From NCBI RefSeq assembly GCF_000739635.1, contig NZ_BATQ01000050.1:1-64000 (forward strand): a stretch of 64,000 nt of DNA, in the 5' to 3' direction. Numbering within the stretch: the first letter of the stretch is position 1; the number at the start of each line of letters is the position of its first letter. The position numbers and the translations under genes are program-made. Under the pieces are notes generated by a model. That model made no database searches. It saw nothing but the letters and a program-made list of their open reading frames with translations, and was not told the DNA's origin. Below are positions 1 to 8,393 of this stretch, piece by piece. This DNA comes from Verrucomicrobium sp. BvORR034 (GTDB lineage: Bacteria; Verrucomicrobiota; Verrucomicrobiia; Verrucomicrobiales; Verrucomicrobiaceae).

Positions 1-560
1 GGCTGTCACCCCTCCGGGGTGAACGCGAGGTTGTTGCTTTCCGGGGGTATCGCTACGCTCAACCCCCGGCTAAGCGCTGGAATGCCTCCGGCATCCAATT
101 TTCCTGTCACACTGTTCCGATCATAGTCGGTTAAGCGAGTCAACGTTGGGTACCTTGCTCAGAGAATGGTCGGGTGGGGAAAGCCGACGCCATCCGCTTT
201 CCCCCCACCGCCATCAACACCTCCACGTCAGCACTCCCTGAGGTTCCTTGGCAGGCACTAGCTTCCCCGGTCTGCGATCTTTCCCCGTGGTGTGCTGCCA
301 AGTGCCCAAAGGGTGTTTCATGACCGCGAGGCGCAGCGGAATCAAACCTCCAGACTTCTACTTACCCATGAGGGGATGGCTGCGGACTGATGTGGCGATT
401 TGGCATCCCGGAGGGACGTCGAAATGGGGCGCGAAACGATTGCGGGAATCCTGCCAGCGATCGTGAGGTCCGGCGTTCCTCCGGGACGCAAATGCTATTC
501 GTGCAAGTATCCGGTGGTTGGCACCACCGGATATGGTCCAGTGTCCCTTCGAGACAGGAG
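1..560. repeat. Intergenic hairpin-mosaic repeat region
   Basis: No convincing gene lies in the first 677 bases; reading frames here have no recognisable protein. The stretch is built of short palindromes, many with a TCC(GG) tip: bases 7-21 (CACCCC-TCC-GGGGTG), 41-69 (CCGGGGGT pairing with ACCCCCGG), 79-96 (AATGC-CTCC-GGCAT) and 510-531 (TCCGGTGG pairing with CCACCGGA). Further CCCGGAGGG-like and CCTCCGGG-like pieces occur near 405 and 478. The same style recurs at 43758-44023, 59224-59320 and 61483-61600, so it looks like a dispersed non-coding repeat family. Function is unknown. Bases 561-677 hold nothing I can name. Confidence 0.6.
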
Positions 561-677
561 CTTCACGTTACCGGCCAAGGACACGTGAGCAAGGCGGATG
601 CTCCGTCACATTCAACGATTCCTGCGGTGTTCGCCCACCTCAAAACATTCCGCCTTCGCCATTCCGCATTCCCAACT

Positions 678-1346
678 CTACTCTCCCGTGCTTTCGGGGC
701 CGTAGTACTTCTCGCCCAACACGATCTTCAACCTGCCTTGGGCCAGGCGATGTTTGTTCGTATCTCGCAGGGAGTAGATGCAGCCGCAGTATTCCTGCTG
801 GTAGAAGCGTTCTTCCTTGGAGATCTCCAGCATGCGGCTGGAGCCGCCTTTCTTGCGCCAGTTGATCTCCCAGTATTTCATTCCTGGGTAGCGGGCGGAG
901 GCGCGGACGCCGCAGTCGTTGATCTGGGCCAGGTTCTTCCAGCGGGAGATGCCTAGGCAGCTTGTGATCACCGGATAGCCGTGCTCGTGAGCATAGAGCG
1001 CGGTGCGCTCAAACCGCATGTCAAAGCACGCGGTGCAGCGGGCTCCGCGCTCAGGCTCCCACTCCAGGCCCTTTACACGCTGGAACCAGTTGTCCTTGTC
1101 GTAGTCCGCATCCACAAACGGGATGGAGTGTTTCTCCGCGAACCGGATGTTCTCCTGTTTGCGCAGTTCATACTCCTCTCGAGGATGGATGTTGGGATTG
1201 TAGAAATAGATGGCAAACTCAATGCCGGAGGCGGCGATGGCCTCCATGACCTCGCCGGAGCAGGGGGCGCAGCAGGAATGCAAAAGCACCCGGCCGCCCT
1301 CGATGGGCGGCCGGAGCTTTTCACGATCTGTAAACTGCAGATCCAC
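678..1346 (-). CDS. queH: Epoxyqueuosine reductase QueH
   Basis: A 222-residue protein of the QueH (former DUF208) family. This family reduces epoxyqueuosine to queuosine, the last step of the tRNA wobble-base modification, in organisms without QueG. The N-terminal motif HSCCAPCS (about residues 24-31) and the C-terminal CGC motif (about residue 187) supply the cysteines expected to bind the iron-sulfur cluster and metal. Length and the order of cysteine motifs fit the family. The start is GTG, because no upstream ATG gives the conserved beginning. It lies 19 bases after the glyA stop on the same strand, so the two are probably co-transcribed. Cytosolic. Confidence 0.9.
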   Translation of the reverse strand: MDLQFTDREKLRPPIEGGRVLLHSCCAPCSGEVMEAIAASGIEFAIYFYNPNIHPREEYELRKQENIRFAEKHSIPFVDADYDKDNWFQRVKGLEWEPERGARCTACFDMRFERTALYAHEHGYPVITSCLGISRWKNLAQINDCGVRASARYPGMKYWEINWRKKGGSSRMLEISKEERFYQQEYCGCIYSLRDTNKHRLAQGRLKIVLGEKYYGPESTGE

Positions 1347-1365
1347 GCAAGGGAGGTCGTCTGGA

Positions 1366-2892
1366 CTAGGCTGCTGTGGGAGCGAAGTGCTTCTGCAGCA
1401 GGGCCAGGTCGAGGTTCGGATACACGGGGAAGCGGGAAAGCAGGGCGTGGATGCGGTCCTGGGCTTCCTTCTCAGCCTCGGGCTTGATGGTGAACTTGGC
1501 CTTGCTGCGGGTGTCGGGCTTGCCCTCGGCCTTCACGATATCGGGCTCCGTGTTGCTGAGGATGAGCTTCAGCACGGCGGCGATCTCCTTCATCTCGGCC
1601 GGGCCCATGCCCAGGGTGGTGATGGCCGGGGTGCCCACACGCAGGCCGCTGGTGTACCAGGGACCGTTGGGGTCGAAGGGGAGGGAGTTGCGGTTCAGGG
1701 TAATACCACAACGGCGCACGGCCGTCTCTGCCTGGCGGCCGGTAAGGCCCAAGGCGCGAACGTCGATGAGCAGCAGGTGGTTGTCTGTGCCGCCGGTGGG
1801 GATGGTCAAGCCTTCCGCGACCAGGGCCTCAGCAAGGGCCTGGGAGTTCTCCACGATCTTGGCGGCGTACACCTTGAACTCCGGCTGGTTGGCCTCGGTA
1901 AAGGCCACGCCCTTGGCAGCCATGACGTGGGGCAGGGGACCGCCCAGCACGAGAGGGCAGCCCTTGTCCACGTACTCGGCGAATTCCTTGGTGCACATCA
2001 CCATGCCGCCGCGGGGGCCGCGCAGGGTTTTGTGCGTGGTGGTGGTCAGCACATGGGCGAACGGGGCGGGGTTGAAGTCGCCGCTGAACACGCCACCTGC
2101 CACGAGGCCGGCGAAGTGGGCCATGTCCACCATGAAGACGGCACCGACCTTGTCGGCGATCTCACGCATGCGGCGGAAGTTGATCTTGCGCGGATAGGCG
2201 CTGTAGCCAGTGAGCAGGATGAGGGGCTTGATCTCCTCCGCCTGCTTCTCGATCGCGTCGTAGTCCAGGAGGCCGGTGGCCTTGTCCACGGCGTAGGAGT
2301 GGGCCTCAAACATCTGCGCAGAGAGGTTGTGGCGGTAGCCGTGGGTGAGGTGGCCGCCGGAGTAGTAGTCCAGGCCCAGAAGCTTCTGGTTGCCGGTGAC
2401 GGCGCGGACCTTGTTCCAGTCTTCCACGCTCAGCTTGCTCGGGTTGGGCTCGCCCATCTCGGCCAGCTTCGGGGTGACCACGCGTGCGCTCAGGATGGCC
2501 CAGTAGGCGACCATATTGGCATCGGCACCGCTGTGGGGCTGCACATAGGCGTGCTCCACGCCAAACAGCTGCTTCGCCTGCTGGCACGCGTAGTCTTCGA
2601 TCTGGTCCACGTTGTCACAGCCGGCGTAGAAGCGGGAGAACACGAAACCTTCGGCGTACTTGTCCGTGAGCAGGTTGCCCATGGTCAGCTGGGTGGCCAG
2701 GGAGCAGTAGTTCTCACTGGCGATCAGCTTCAAGTGGCTGCGCTGGTCGGCCAGCTCCTGGACGATCGAGCCAGCGAGACCCGGGGCCACCTTGGCGGTT
2801 TCTGTGAGATTGGCCAGGTAGGCCACCGTGGCGTTGTCGAGCTGGTCGGCGGGCGTCTGGGCGATGTAGTCGAGGAGCGGGCTGGTGGGCAT
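1366..2892 (-). CDS. glyA: Serine hydroxymethyltransferase
   Basis: GlyA interconverts serine and glycine using tetrahydrofolate and pyridoxal phosphate, feeding one-carbon metabolism in the cytosol. The PLP-lysine segment [14 protein letters not shown] is clear, and the N-terminal LIASENYCS substrate motif is intact. From the ATG at 2892 the protein is 508 residues, longer than the usual 415-430. The extra length includes an inserted stretch after the HSGADAN motif, a form I associate with Chlamydiae and other PVC bacteria. An ATG-initiated extension to 2979 is possible but would run into the divergent kinase gene and adds non-conserved sequence. It leads an apparent operon with queH. Confidence 0.95.
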   Translation of the reverse strand: MPTSPLLDYIAQTPADQLDNATVAYLANLTETAKVAPGLAGSIVQELADQRSHLKLIASENYCSLATQLTMGNLLTDKYAEGFVFSRFYAGCDNVDQIEDYACQQAKQLFGVEHAYVQPHSGADANMVAYWAILSARVVTPKLAEMGEPNPSKLSVEDWNKVRAVTGNQKLLGLDYYSGGHLTHGYRHNLSAQMFEAHSYAVDKATGLLDYDAIEKQAEEIKPLILLTGYSAYPRKINFRRMREIADKVGAVFMVDMAHFAGLVAGGVFSGDFNPAPFAHVLTTTTHKTLRGPRGGMVMCTKEFAEYVDKGCPLVLGGPLPHVMAAKGVAFTEANQPEFKVYAAKIVENSQALAEALVAEGLTIPTGGTDNHLLLIDVRALGLTGRQAETAVRRCGITLNRNSLPFDPNGPWYTSGLRVGTPAITTLGMGPAEMKEIAAVLKLILSNTEPDIVKAEGKPDTRSKAKFTIKPEAEKEAQDRIHALLSRFPVYPNLDLALLQKHFAPTAA

Positions 2893-3021
2893 AGATCGTG
2901 TGAACGGGAATAGGATTGAGGCCACGTACTCTTGCCGAACTTCGCCGAAGGGCCAATTCATATTATTGCGGGTCGGCATTCGCCGGGTTTATTGGCTGGG
3001 CCGGGAACTTCGGCGTCCAGT

Positions 3022-4272
3022 ATGACCCCTGCCCCCTCCTCTTTCTCGGCCGATGCCTTGGTGCGTCTGCGTTGGGTGGCCGTGCTGGGGCAGTTGGGGG
3101 CCCTGTTCGTAGCGCGGAGCCAGTTTGATGTGGCCATTCCTTGGGGGGCGGTCCTCGTTTTCCCGGCCGTGACGGTGCTCACCAACGGGCTGCTCATGGC
3201 CCTGCGCCGGGCGGGCAGTGGGCTGATCAATGCGGCGGTGCCCCACGTCATGGTGTGGGATACCCTGCTGCTGGCCGGGCTGCTCTACTGGACCGGGGGC
3301 ACCCAGAATCCCTTTGCCCTCTTCCTCCTGGTGAATGCCGTGCTGGCCGCCGTGACGCTCGGGCGGGTGGCGGCGTGGTTGCTTCTCGGGCTCGGACTGA
3401 TGTGCATGATGTTCCTTTTCACGCATCATCACCCGCTGCGCACGGTGCAGGGTGGGCCGCTGCCCGGGCAGGTGCTGGGGGTGGGGCGCATCACGTCATT
3501 TGTTCTGGTCAGCGGGACGCTCATCCACTTTGTGCAACGGTTGCTGCGGCAGCTACAGGCAGAGACGGACGAGCGCCGCCGCACCCATCTCCGGCTGGAG
3601 GAGGAGCGTCGATTCCACGCTGTGGCTACGCTGGCTGCCGGTGCGGCGCACGAAATGGGCACCCCGCTCTCTACCATCGCGCTGGTAAGTCGGGAACTGG
3701 AGTTGGAACTGGAGGCGACGGGGGCGGAGGACGCCGATCTGGTCCAGATGTCTCGCACGATCCGACAGGAGGTGGAGCGCTGTCGCGCCATTCTGGAGCG
3801 CCTGCGGCCGCCGGACACCTCTGGGGCACGCGAGTCCTTCACCTTGGAGGAACTTGAAGCCTCGCTTGCGGCTTCGTTGGGGACAGATGATCGGAAGCGC
3901 GTGAGGTTTCACTGGGCCCCCAAGCAGACTGTCCTCTTGCCCAAGGACGCTGTCCGCGAAGCGCTGGCCAATCTGGTGCGCAATGCCCTGCAGGCAGCGC
4001 CCGTTCCCGCGATTGTTGACATCTCCGCCACCACCGAAGCAGGGCGCATTCGGTTCGAGGTGCGCGATCATGGCCCAGGATTGCCCGCGGGTATGCGGCA
4101 CCATCTGGGGGAGCCCTTTGTCACCACGAAGTCACCCGGTCAGGGGATGGGACTGGGTCTGCACCTCGTTCGCCTGCTGGCTCATCAGATGGGGGGTAAT
4201 CTCACTGCGACCCCGGCTGACGGAGGAGGGGAGCGATTCGTTCTGGTCCTCCCGGTGGGCGAGAGAGGCTGA
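3022..4272 (+). CDS. regB: RegB/PrrB-like redox sensor histidine kinase
   Basis: A 416-residue membrane sensor kinase. The N-terminal half is a hydrophobic block of about six membrane segments. It contains GGTQNPF at residues 92-98, matching the GGxxNPF ubiquinone-binding heptapeptide of RegB/PrrB/ActS. The phospho-acceptor is His210 in AAHEMGTPLS, followed by Cys254 in ERCRAIL, roughly where RegB carries its redox-active cysteine. The C-terminal ATPase domain has DHGPGLP and GMGLGLHLV. In the family, the kinase senses the quinone pool and phosphorylates RegA to control aerobic/anaerobic energy metabolism. The ATG at 3022 is chosen over 2932 because the extra residues are non-conserved and collide with glyA. 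The regulator gene follows at 4411. Confidence 0.85.
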   Translation: MTPAPSSFSADALVRLRWVAVLGQLGALFVARSQFDVAIPWGAVLVFPAVTVLTNGLLMALRRAGSGLINAAVPHVMVWDTLLLAGLLYWTGGTQNPFALFLLVNAVLAAVTLGRVAAWLLLGLGLMCMMFLFTHHHPLRTVQGGPLPGQVLGVGRITSFVLVSGTLIHFVQRLLRQLQAETDERRRTHLRLEEERRFHAVATLAAGAAHEMGTPLSTIALVSRELELELEATGAEDADLVQMSRTIRQEVERCRAILERLRPPDTSGARESFTLEELEASLAASLGTDDRKRVRFHWAPKQTVLLPKDAVREALANLVRNALQAAPVPAIVDISATTEAGRIRFEVRDHGPGLPAGMRHHLGEPFVTTKSPGQGMGLGLHLVRLLAHQMGGNLTATPADGGGERFVLVLPVGERG

Positions 4273-4410
4273 GAATTTGGAGTTTGAAGCTTGGATTTTG
4301 AAAGTTTCGATAGGGTCGTGCTGCGGCATTTTGCCGCGAATGCGCTGCCGGACGGGGCCCCGTGAGATCGGTGCGCATAAGGTCTTGATCTTGATCCCGG
4401 AACTCGTTGA

Positions 4411-4947
4411 ATGACCCTCGCGATGAAAAACCTTCTTCTGGTGGATGACGACGAGACGTTCCGCGAGCAGCTCTCCCGCGCGCTCTTGCGTCGGGGATAT
4501 GCCTGCCAGATGGCTCCCACCGGGGAGGAAGCGGTCACGATGGCCCGGCAGCAGGCCCCGGATGTCGCCGTGGTGGATCTGCGCATGCCTGGCATGTCCG
4601 GCATTGAAACGGTGAAGGCCCTTCATCAGATCGCCCCGCGGGCCCGCCTGCTGGTGCTGACCGGGTATGGCAGCATCGCCACCGCCCTGGAGGCCGTGAG
4701 AGTGGGGGCGGCGGATTACCTCACCAAACCCGTCAACGCAGATCAGGTTGTGGCCGCCATCGAGGGCCTCCCCGCCAATGCGGAGGCCGCTCCGGCTACG
4801 GTGCCTTCCTTGGATCTCGTGGAGTGGGAGCACATCCAGCGCGTGCTCCATGACTGCGAAGGCAACATCACCAAGGCTGCCACTATTCTGGGGGTGCATC
4901 GCAGATCATTGCAACGTAAGCTGAATCGGTATGCGCCGGGAAGATAG
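4411..4947 (+). CDS. regA: RegA/PrrA-like response regulator
   Basis: A 178-residue two-component regulator. The receiver domain (residues 6-120) has the acidic pocket VDDDE, phospho-Asp in VVDLRMPG, the LTGYGS threonine and the TKP lysine. A short proline/alanine-rich linker leads to a Fis-type helix-turn-helix (about residues 135-175: CEGNITKAATILGVHRRSL), the layout of RegA/PrrA/ActR. It sits 138 bases after the RegB-like kinase on the same strand, so the pair is a RegBA system by both sequence and position. Start is ATG 4411 or the in-frame ATG 4423; neither has a convincing ribosome site. Its targets cannot be read from this window. Confidence 0.87.
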   Translation: MTLAMKNLLLVDDDETFREQLSRALLRRGYACQMAPTGEEAVTMARQQAPDVAVVDLRMPGMSGIETVKALHQIAPRARLLVLTGYGSIATALEAVRVGAADYLTKPVNADQVVAAIEGLPANAEAAPATVPSLDLVEWEHIQRVLHDCEGNITKAATILGVHRRSLQRKLNRYAPGR

Positions 4948-4996
4948 GGCGGTGGTCCGGTAATTCGGTGATTCAGTAAATCAGTAGGGCGGTGGT
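4945..4996. repeat. Octamer-phased array at regA 3' end
   Basis: Immediately at the regA stop, GT dinucleotides recur at 4960, 4968, 4976 and 4984, exactly 8 bases apart, in the context GTAATTCG / GTGATTCA / GTAAATCA. The array is flanked by a direct repeat AGGGCGGTGGT at 4946-4956 and 4986-4996. No hairpin with a T-run is visible. Confidence 0.5.
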
Positions 4997-5062
4997 AGGA
5001 GTTGAATTGCGTGAATCACTTTTTGGCGACAAGTTGGAGTAAGCTTTCACGCTTTTCAGAAC

Positions 5063-5698
5063 ATGTTTCCCACCAATTGTCTGGCAAACCTTGTGCTGAT
5101 TGCGCTTGCTGGCGTGGCTCTCGCACAGCCGGTCAGCGCACCTCCTGTTACTTGCGAAGACTCCCTCGTCGCCAAGGTCACGGTGACCCCCAAGCTGGAC
5201 TCGACCTTCTACCATCAGAGCCAGTCCTCCTATCATTGGTGGATCGTGGAAAATGAGGAGGGCAATCTGGAGGATACCTCGGATGGCGTGATTGATGCCG
5301 AAGACTTGCTTAATCTGGAGCACACGGCGAATCTTGTCTCCACCCATCAGGGGGAGCATTCGATGGAGTTCTGTGAGGCGACAGCAACGACGGACGGTGC
5401 GGTGCTGATATTCGCCGGAGGCATGCCAGCCTACGCGAGCAGTCTGACGGTTGAACTGGACTCGAAGCGGAACTTCAAATGCTCGTTCTCGGCCACCTAC
5501 CCCGGCCCAACCAACCCGCTGAGGTCGAAAATTACCAAGAAGGAGCTCAAGCTGAAGTCATCCGGTTTCACTGGTGGGACGAGGTTGTATGGTTGGATTT
5601 CGGTCACCTTTGATGAGATTGACACGGTGACTGGTGCCAGCAAGAGCCACAAGATTGAAGGCTATTTCAAGCCAGTGTTGCAGCACAAGCAGCCGTGA
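5063..5698 (+). CDS. Secreted protein of unknown function
   Basis: A 211-residue protein with a classical signal peptide (hydrophobic residues 8-19, Ala-rich cleavage region near residue 21). The mature part is rich in Ser, Thr and beta-prone residues, with three cysteines (near residues 31, 103 and 140). I recognise no domain. The start is an ATG with the signal peptide directly behind it. It stands alone after the regBA pair and before a small membrane protein. Location is predicted periplasmic or extracellular. Confidence 0.6.
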   Translation: MFPTNCLANLVLIALAGVALAQPVSAPPVTCEDSLVAKVTVTPKLDSTFYHQSQSSYHWWIVENEEGNLEDTSDGVIDAEDLLNLEHTANLVSTHQGEHSMEFCEATATTDGAVLIFAGGMPAYASSLTVELDSKRNFKCSFSATYPGPTNPLRSKITKKELKLKSSGFTGGTRLYGWISVTFDEIDTVTGASKSHKIEGYFKPVLQHKQP

Positions 5699-5856
5699 GA
5701 ATCTAGGTGCTGGGTTCTCAATGTGGTGACGCCTTCACGATTGCAGGCTTGATCCCCCCATGCTTGAATCAGGGTCGTGAAATCGTGGGGATGTCTCACC
5801 ATGTGCGATTCGGACTTGCCTTGGCAACATCTGCCTTCCACTGCCATCTCCCCCCA

Positions 5857-6162
5857 ATGAAGCCCAACCATCTGGCGCTCAGGCTTGTGGCTCTGCTGCT
5901 TTCGTGTCCAGCTCAGCTGTTGAGTTACTTCTACCTGTTGATGGCCTTGCTGATGTTTGGCAATTTCAACTTCAACAAGGCGTGGCATTGTCTCGTGTTC
6001 GGGGCCACCTTAGCGGCGCCGATTCTCTCGACAGGTGGGCTGATTGCATACTGGCGGCACAAAACTTGGGCATCCTTCATCCTAATGCTGCTGGGAGTGG
6101 CGCTTGGTGCGACGCTCTGGATGCTCTGGACGTCGCGTTTGTCCCGTGGATTGATCCACTGA
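5857..6162 (+). CDS. Small membrane protein of unknown function
   Basis: From ATG 5857 this encodes 101 residues with three predicted membrane segments (around residues 9-31, 42-60 and 70-88) and a short basic tail. The longer frame from 5707 adds 50 residues of non-hydrophobic sequence without a good start, so I prefer the shorter form. It converges with the MFS operon, ending 9 bases from the small subunit stop. No family recognised. Confidence 0.5.
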   Translation: MKPNHLALRLVALLLSCPAQLLSYFYLLMALLMFGNFNFNKAWHCLVFGATLAAPILSTGGLIAYWRHKTWASFILMLLGVALGATLWMLWTSRLSRGLIH

Positions 6163-6171
6163 CCCATTCGT

Positions 6172-6303
6172 CTATTTGGCAGCGGCCCCTTGTCCGGCCG
6201 TAAACAAAGGGCTGGCCTTCTGCACGGACTTCAGCACGCCCCAGCCCAGCGGAATGGCTACGATCAGCCAGACGATGATGACCTTTATCTGGGAGGGTTT
6301 CAT
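6172..6303 (-). CDS. MFS transporter small subunit, 43 residues
   Basis: A 43-residue single-pass protein beginning MKPSQIKVIIVWLIVAIPLG, followed by WGV and a short tail. It matches the small-subunit family found directly behind OFA-type MFS transporters: one hydrophobic helix with an IPLGWGV-type end. Its ATG overlaps the TGA of the MFS gene (6300-6303, ATGA), a strong sign of translational coupling. Presumably it packs against the transporter in the inner membrane. It is too short for most gene callers. The alternative is that it is only a tail artefact of another frame, but the overlap and composition argue against that. Confidence 0.8.
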   Translation of the reverse strand: MKPSQIKVIIVWLIVAIPLGWGVLKSVQKASPLFTAGQGAAAK

Positions 6304-7646
6304 TTTTCTGGGGGAGTGGGTTGATGATGTTTGGGATCGACCGGGCGCACCAGCAGATTGCAGACGCAGCCGAGCAGAAGCAATCCGGTCATGAGGTAAA
6401 GCGTGCTGTTGTAGGCCTCTGCCGCTGGCATGCCCGCCTTCTTGTTGGCGGTGGAGATGTAATTGATCAGCGTGGGCCCGATGACGGCGGCGGCGGACCA
6501 TGCGGTGATGAGTCGCCCATGAATGGCTCCCACCTGAGCGGTGCCGAAGAGATCTCGAAGATAAGCCGGGATGGTGGCGAAGCCGCCTCCGTACATGGAA
6601 ATAATCACCGCAGTCACGGCGACAAATACCATCTTCTGCCCGGTGTTCTGGACGAATGCGAGCGAGGCATAGAGGGCGGCACCCAATAGGAAGTAGATGC
6701 AATATACCACCTTGCGTCCAGTGAGGTCGGAGACGGAGGACCAGATGAAACGCCCACCCATGTTGAAGAGGGACAGCACGCCTACGAAGCCGGCTCCCAC
6801 TGCGACGGAGACGCCAAACATGTCCTGAAACATGAGCGAAGCCTGTCCCAGGATGCCGATGCCTGCACTGACGTTCAGGCACAGTACCATCCACAGCAGC
6901 CAGAATTGGGGAGTCTTCCAGGCTTGATCCACCCCCACGCTGGCAGTGGTGACGAGGGTCTGCGCCTTGACTGGAGGCACATAGCCTTCAGGCTTCCAGT
7001 TCGCGGCGGGCACCTTCACCAGCCAGGCTCCGAAGCTCATGAAGACCGCGTAGATCGCTGCCATGGTGAGGAAGGTGGGAGCCACACCCTGGCTGCTCAC
7101 GGGGCGGAAGTGGGTCATGAGTTCCGTGGCCAGCGGTGAGCCCACAAGAGCTCCGCCGCCGAAGCCCATGATAGCCATGCCCGTGGCCATGCCAGGGCGG
7201 TCGGGGAACCACTTCACCAAGGTGGACACGGGGCCGATGTAGCCCAGGCCCATACCGATGCCGCCCACAAACCCGTAGCCGAAAAGCACGAGCCAGAGCA
7301 AGTGCAGCTTCACGCCCAGCGCTGCCAGCAGGAGACCGCCACAGAAACAGGCTGCGCTGGCCACCATCGTCATGCGGGGACCGTTCCGCTCTACCCACTT
7401 GCCAAAGACCGCTGCGGATAGACCCAGCATAATCAGGGCGATCTGGTAGGCCCAGCCCACCTGGGGGATGGTCCAGTCCCCAGCCACCGAAGCATCGCCC
7501 CCAAGCAACTTGGTCAACGGCACATTGAAGACGCTGAATCCATACACCTGGCCGATGCACATGTGCACGGCAATGGCGGCAGGCGGCACCATCCAGCGGG
7601 AATAGCCGGGCGGGGCGACAGTGCTTTCGCGGCTGAGAAAGTTCAT
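6300..7646 (-). CDS. OFA-family MFS transporter
   Basis: A 448-residue major facilitator with 12 predicted membrane segments. The N-terminal half has HMCIGQVYGFSVFNVPL and the GMGLGYIGPVSTLVKWFPDR segment typical of the oxalate/formate antiporter (OFA) family; a large cytoplasmic loop splits the halves. OFA members exchange or import small carboxylates, but the substrate cannot be set from sequence. It is the third gene of a minus-strand unit (PQQ dehydrogenase, cupredoxin, MFS, small subunit), 42 bases downstream of the cupredoxin gene. Its stop overlaps the small-subunit start by four bases. Confidence 0.85.
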   Translation of the reverse strand: MNFLSRESTVAPPGYSRWMVPPAAIAVHMCIGQVYGFSVFNVPLTKLLGGDASVAGDWTIPQVGWAYQIALIMLGLSAAVFGKWVERNGPRMTMVASAACFCGGLLLAALGVKLHLLWLVLFGYGFVGGIGMGLGYIGPVSTLVKWFPDRPGMATGMAIMGFGGGALVGSPLATELMTHFRPVSSQGVAPTFLTMAAIYAVFMSFGAWLVKVPAANWKPEGYVPPVKAQTLVTTASVGVDQAWKTPQFWLLWMVLCLNVSAGIGILGQASLMFQDMFGVSVAVGAGFVGVLSLFNMGGRFIWSSVSDLTGRKVVYCIYFLLGAALYASLAFVQNTGQKMVFVAVTAVIISMYGGGFATIPAYLRDLFGTAQVGAIHGRLITAWSAAAVIGPTLINYISTANKKAGMPAAEAYNSTLYLMTGLLLLGCVCNLLVRPVDPKHHQPTPPEK

Positions 7647-7688
7647 GGAAATAGAGAGTGCCTCAGAATCGCGGAATTGCGTGCGGGA

Positions 7689-8300
7689 TTACTTGGAGGA
7701 GCTGGCGTCTTTGGCCGGCTCATCACCCAGCTTGAGTGTGGGCTTTTCTGCGGTGTCAGAGACCAGGAGAGTGAGCCAGTGGCCGTTCATCGTGTGACCG
7801 GGAAAGCCACAGGCGAATGCGTATTCACCGGACTCATCTGGCGTGAACTCAAAGGTGCGCTTGTCAAAGGCGATGCCCTGAAGATGTTTTTCAATGCCGG
7901 CGCCTTTGAAGTAGGGCTCCGCCACCTGGAGTTTCCGAACGTCATCTTTCTCCACCACGATCACACTGTGAGGGACCGGGCTGGGGTTGATGAAGGTGAC
8001 ATGGACCTTCCAGCCTTTGGGGATGGTGTACACGGCTGCCCCTTTGGCATAGCCGTTGAAGTTCATGCCGTAGTTGTCGTCGTTGTACACGGCCACCAGC
8101 GTGACCTCCACAGTCTTGGGCTCCTTGCCCAGCCGCAGAAAGTCGTCGGCGGTGATGTCTTTGATCAACTCGATCTTTCGTCCGCCCCCGGTAGCGGGTG
8201 CGTGGTGGTCATGGCCTGCTGGAGCCGGAGTCTGGCCGTGGACAAGGGCCATGGGTACGAGGAGTAAACCGTGAAAAAGCACGGCAAGGCTGGTTTTCAT
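7689..8300 (-). CDS. Exported blue-copper (cupredoxin) protein
   Basis: A 203-residue periplasmic electron-transfer protein resembling sulfocyanin/plastocyanin. A signal peptide covers about residues 1-22, followed by a His-rich linker (GHDHHA) that could bind metal. Type 1 copper ligands are all visible: His111 (VPHS), Cys164 (FAC), His169 (PGH) and Met171. The ATG at 8300 is chosen because it starts the signal peptide; the frame extends to 8348 without one. It lies between a PQQ sugar dehydrogenase and an MFS transporter on the same strand. A role as electron acceptor for the dehydrogenase is a reasonable inference. Confidence 0.85.
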   Translation of the reverse strand: MKTSLAVLFHGLLLVPMALVHGQTPAPAGHDHHAPATGGGRKIELIKDITADDFLRLGKEPKTVEVTLVAVYNDDNYGMNFNGYAKGAAVYTIPKGWKVHVTFINPSPVPHSVIVVEKDDVRKLQVAEPYFKGAGIEKHLQGIAFDKRTFEFTPDESGEYAFACGFPGHTMNGHWLTLLVSDTAEKPTLKLGDEPAKDASSSK

Positions 8301-8393
8301 AAATGGGGAAGGAGCGGCCTCCGCCGCATGACGTGCCGGGTCGGGCACGCTACGGCGAGGACCAAAGGGTTGAACAAGGATCTCCTGGGTTCC

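Noticed and set aside
248-956. Plus-strand frames in the leader region before queH
   Set aside because: They run across hairpin repeats and into antisense of queH, with no plausible protein content.
1210-2913. A 567-residue plus-strand frame opposite glyA
   Set aside because: Val/Gly/His-rich composition is the mirror of glyA codons, and the minus strand encodes the conserved enzyme.
4272-4410. An intrinsic terminator between the RegB- and RegA-like genes
   Set aside because: A GCGGCATTTTGCCGC hairpin is present near 4323, but no T-run follows, so it is not called as a terminator.
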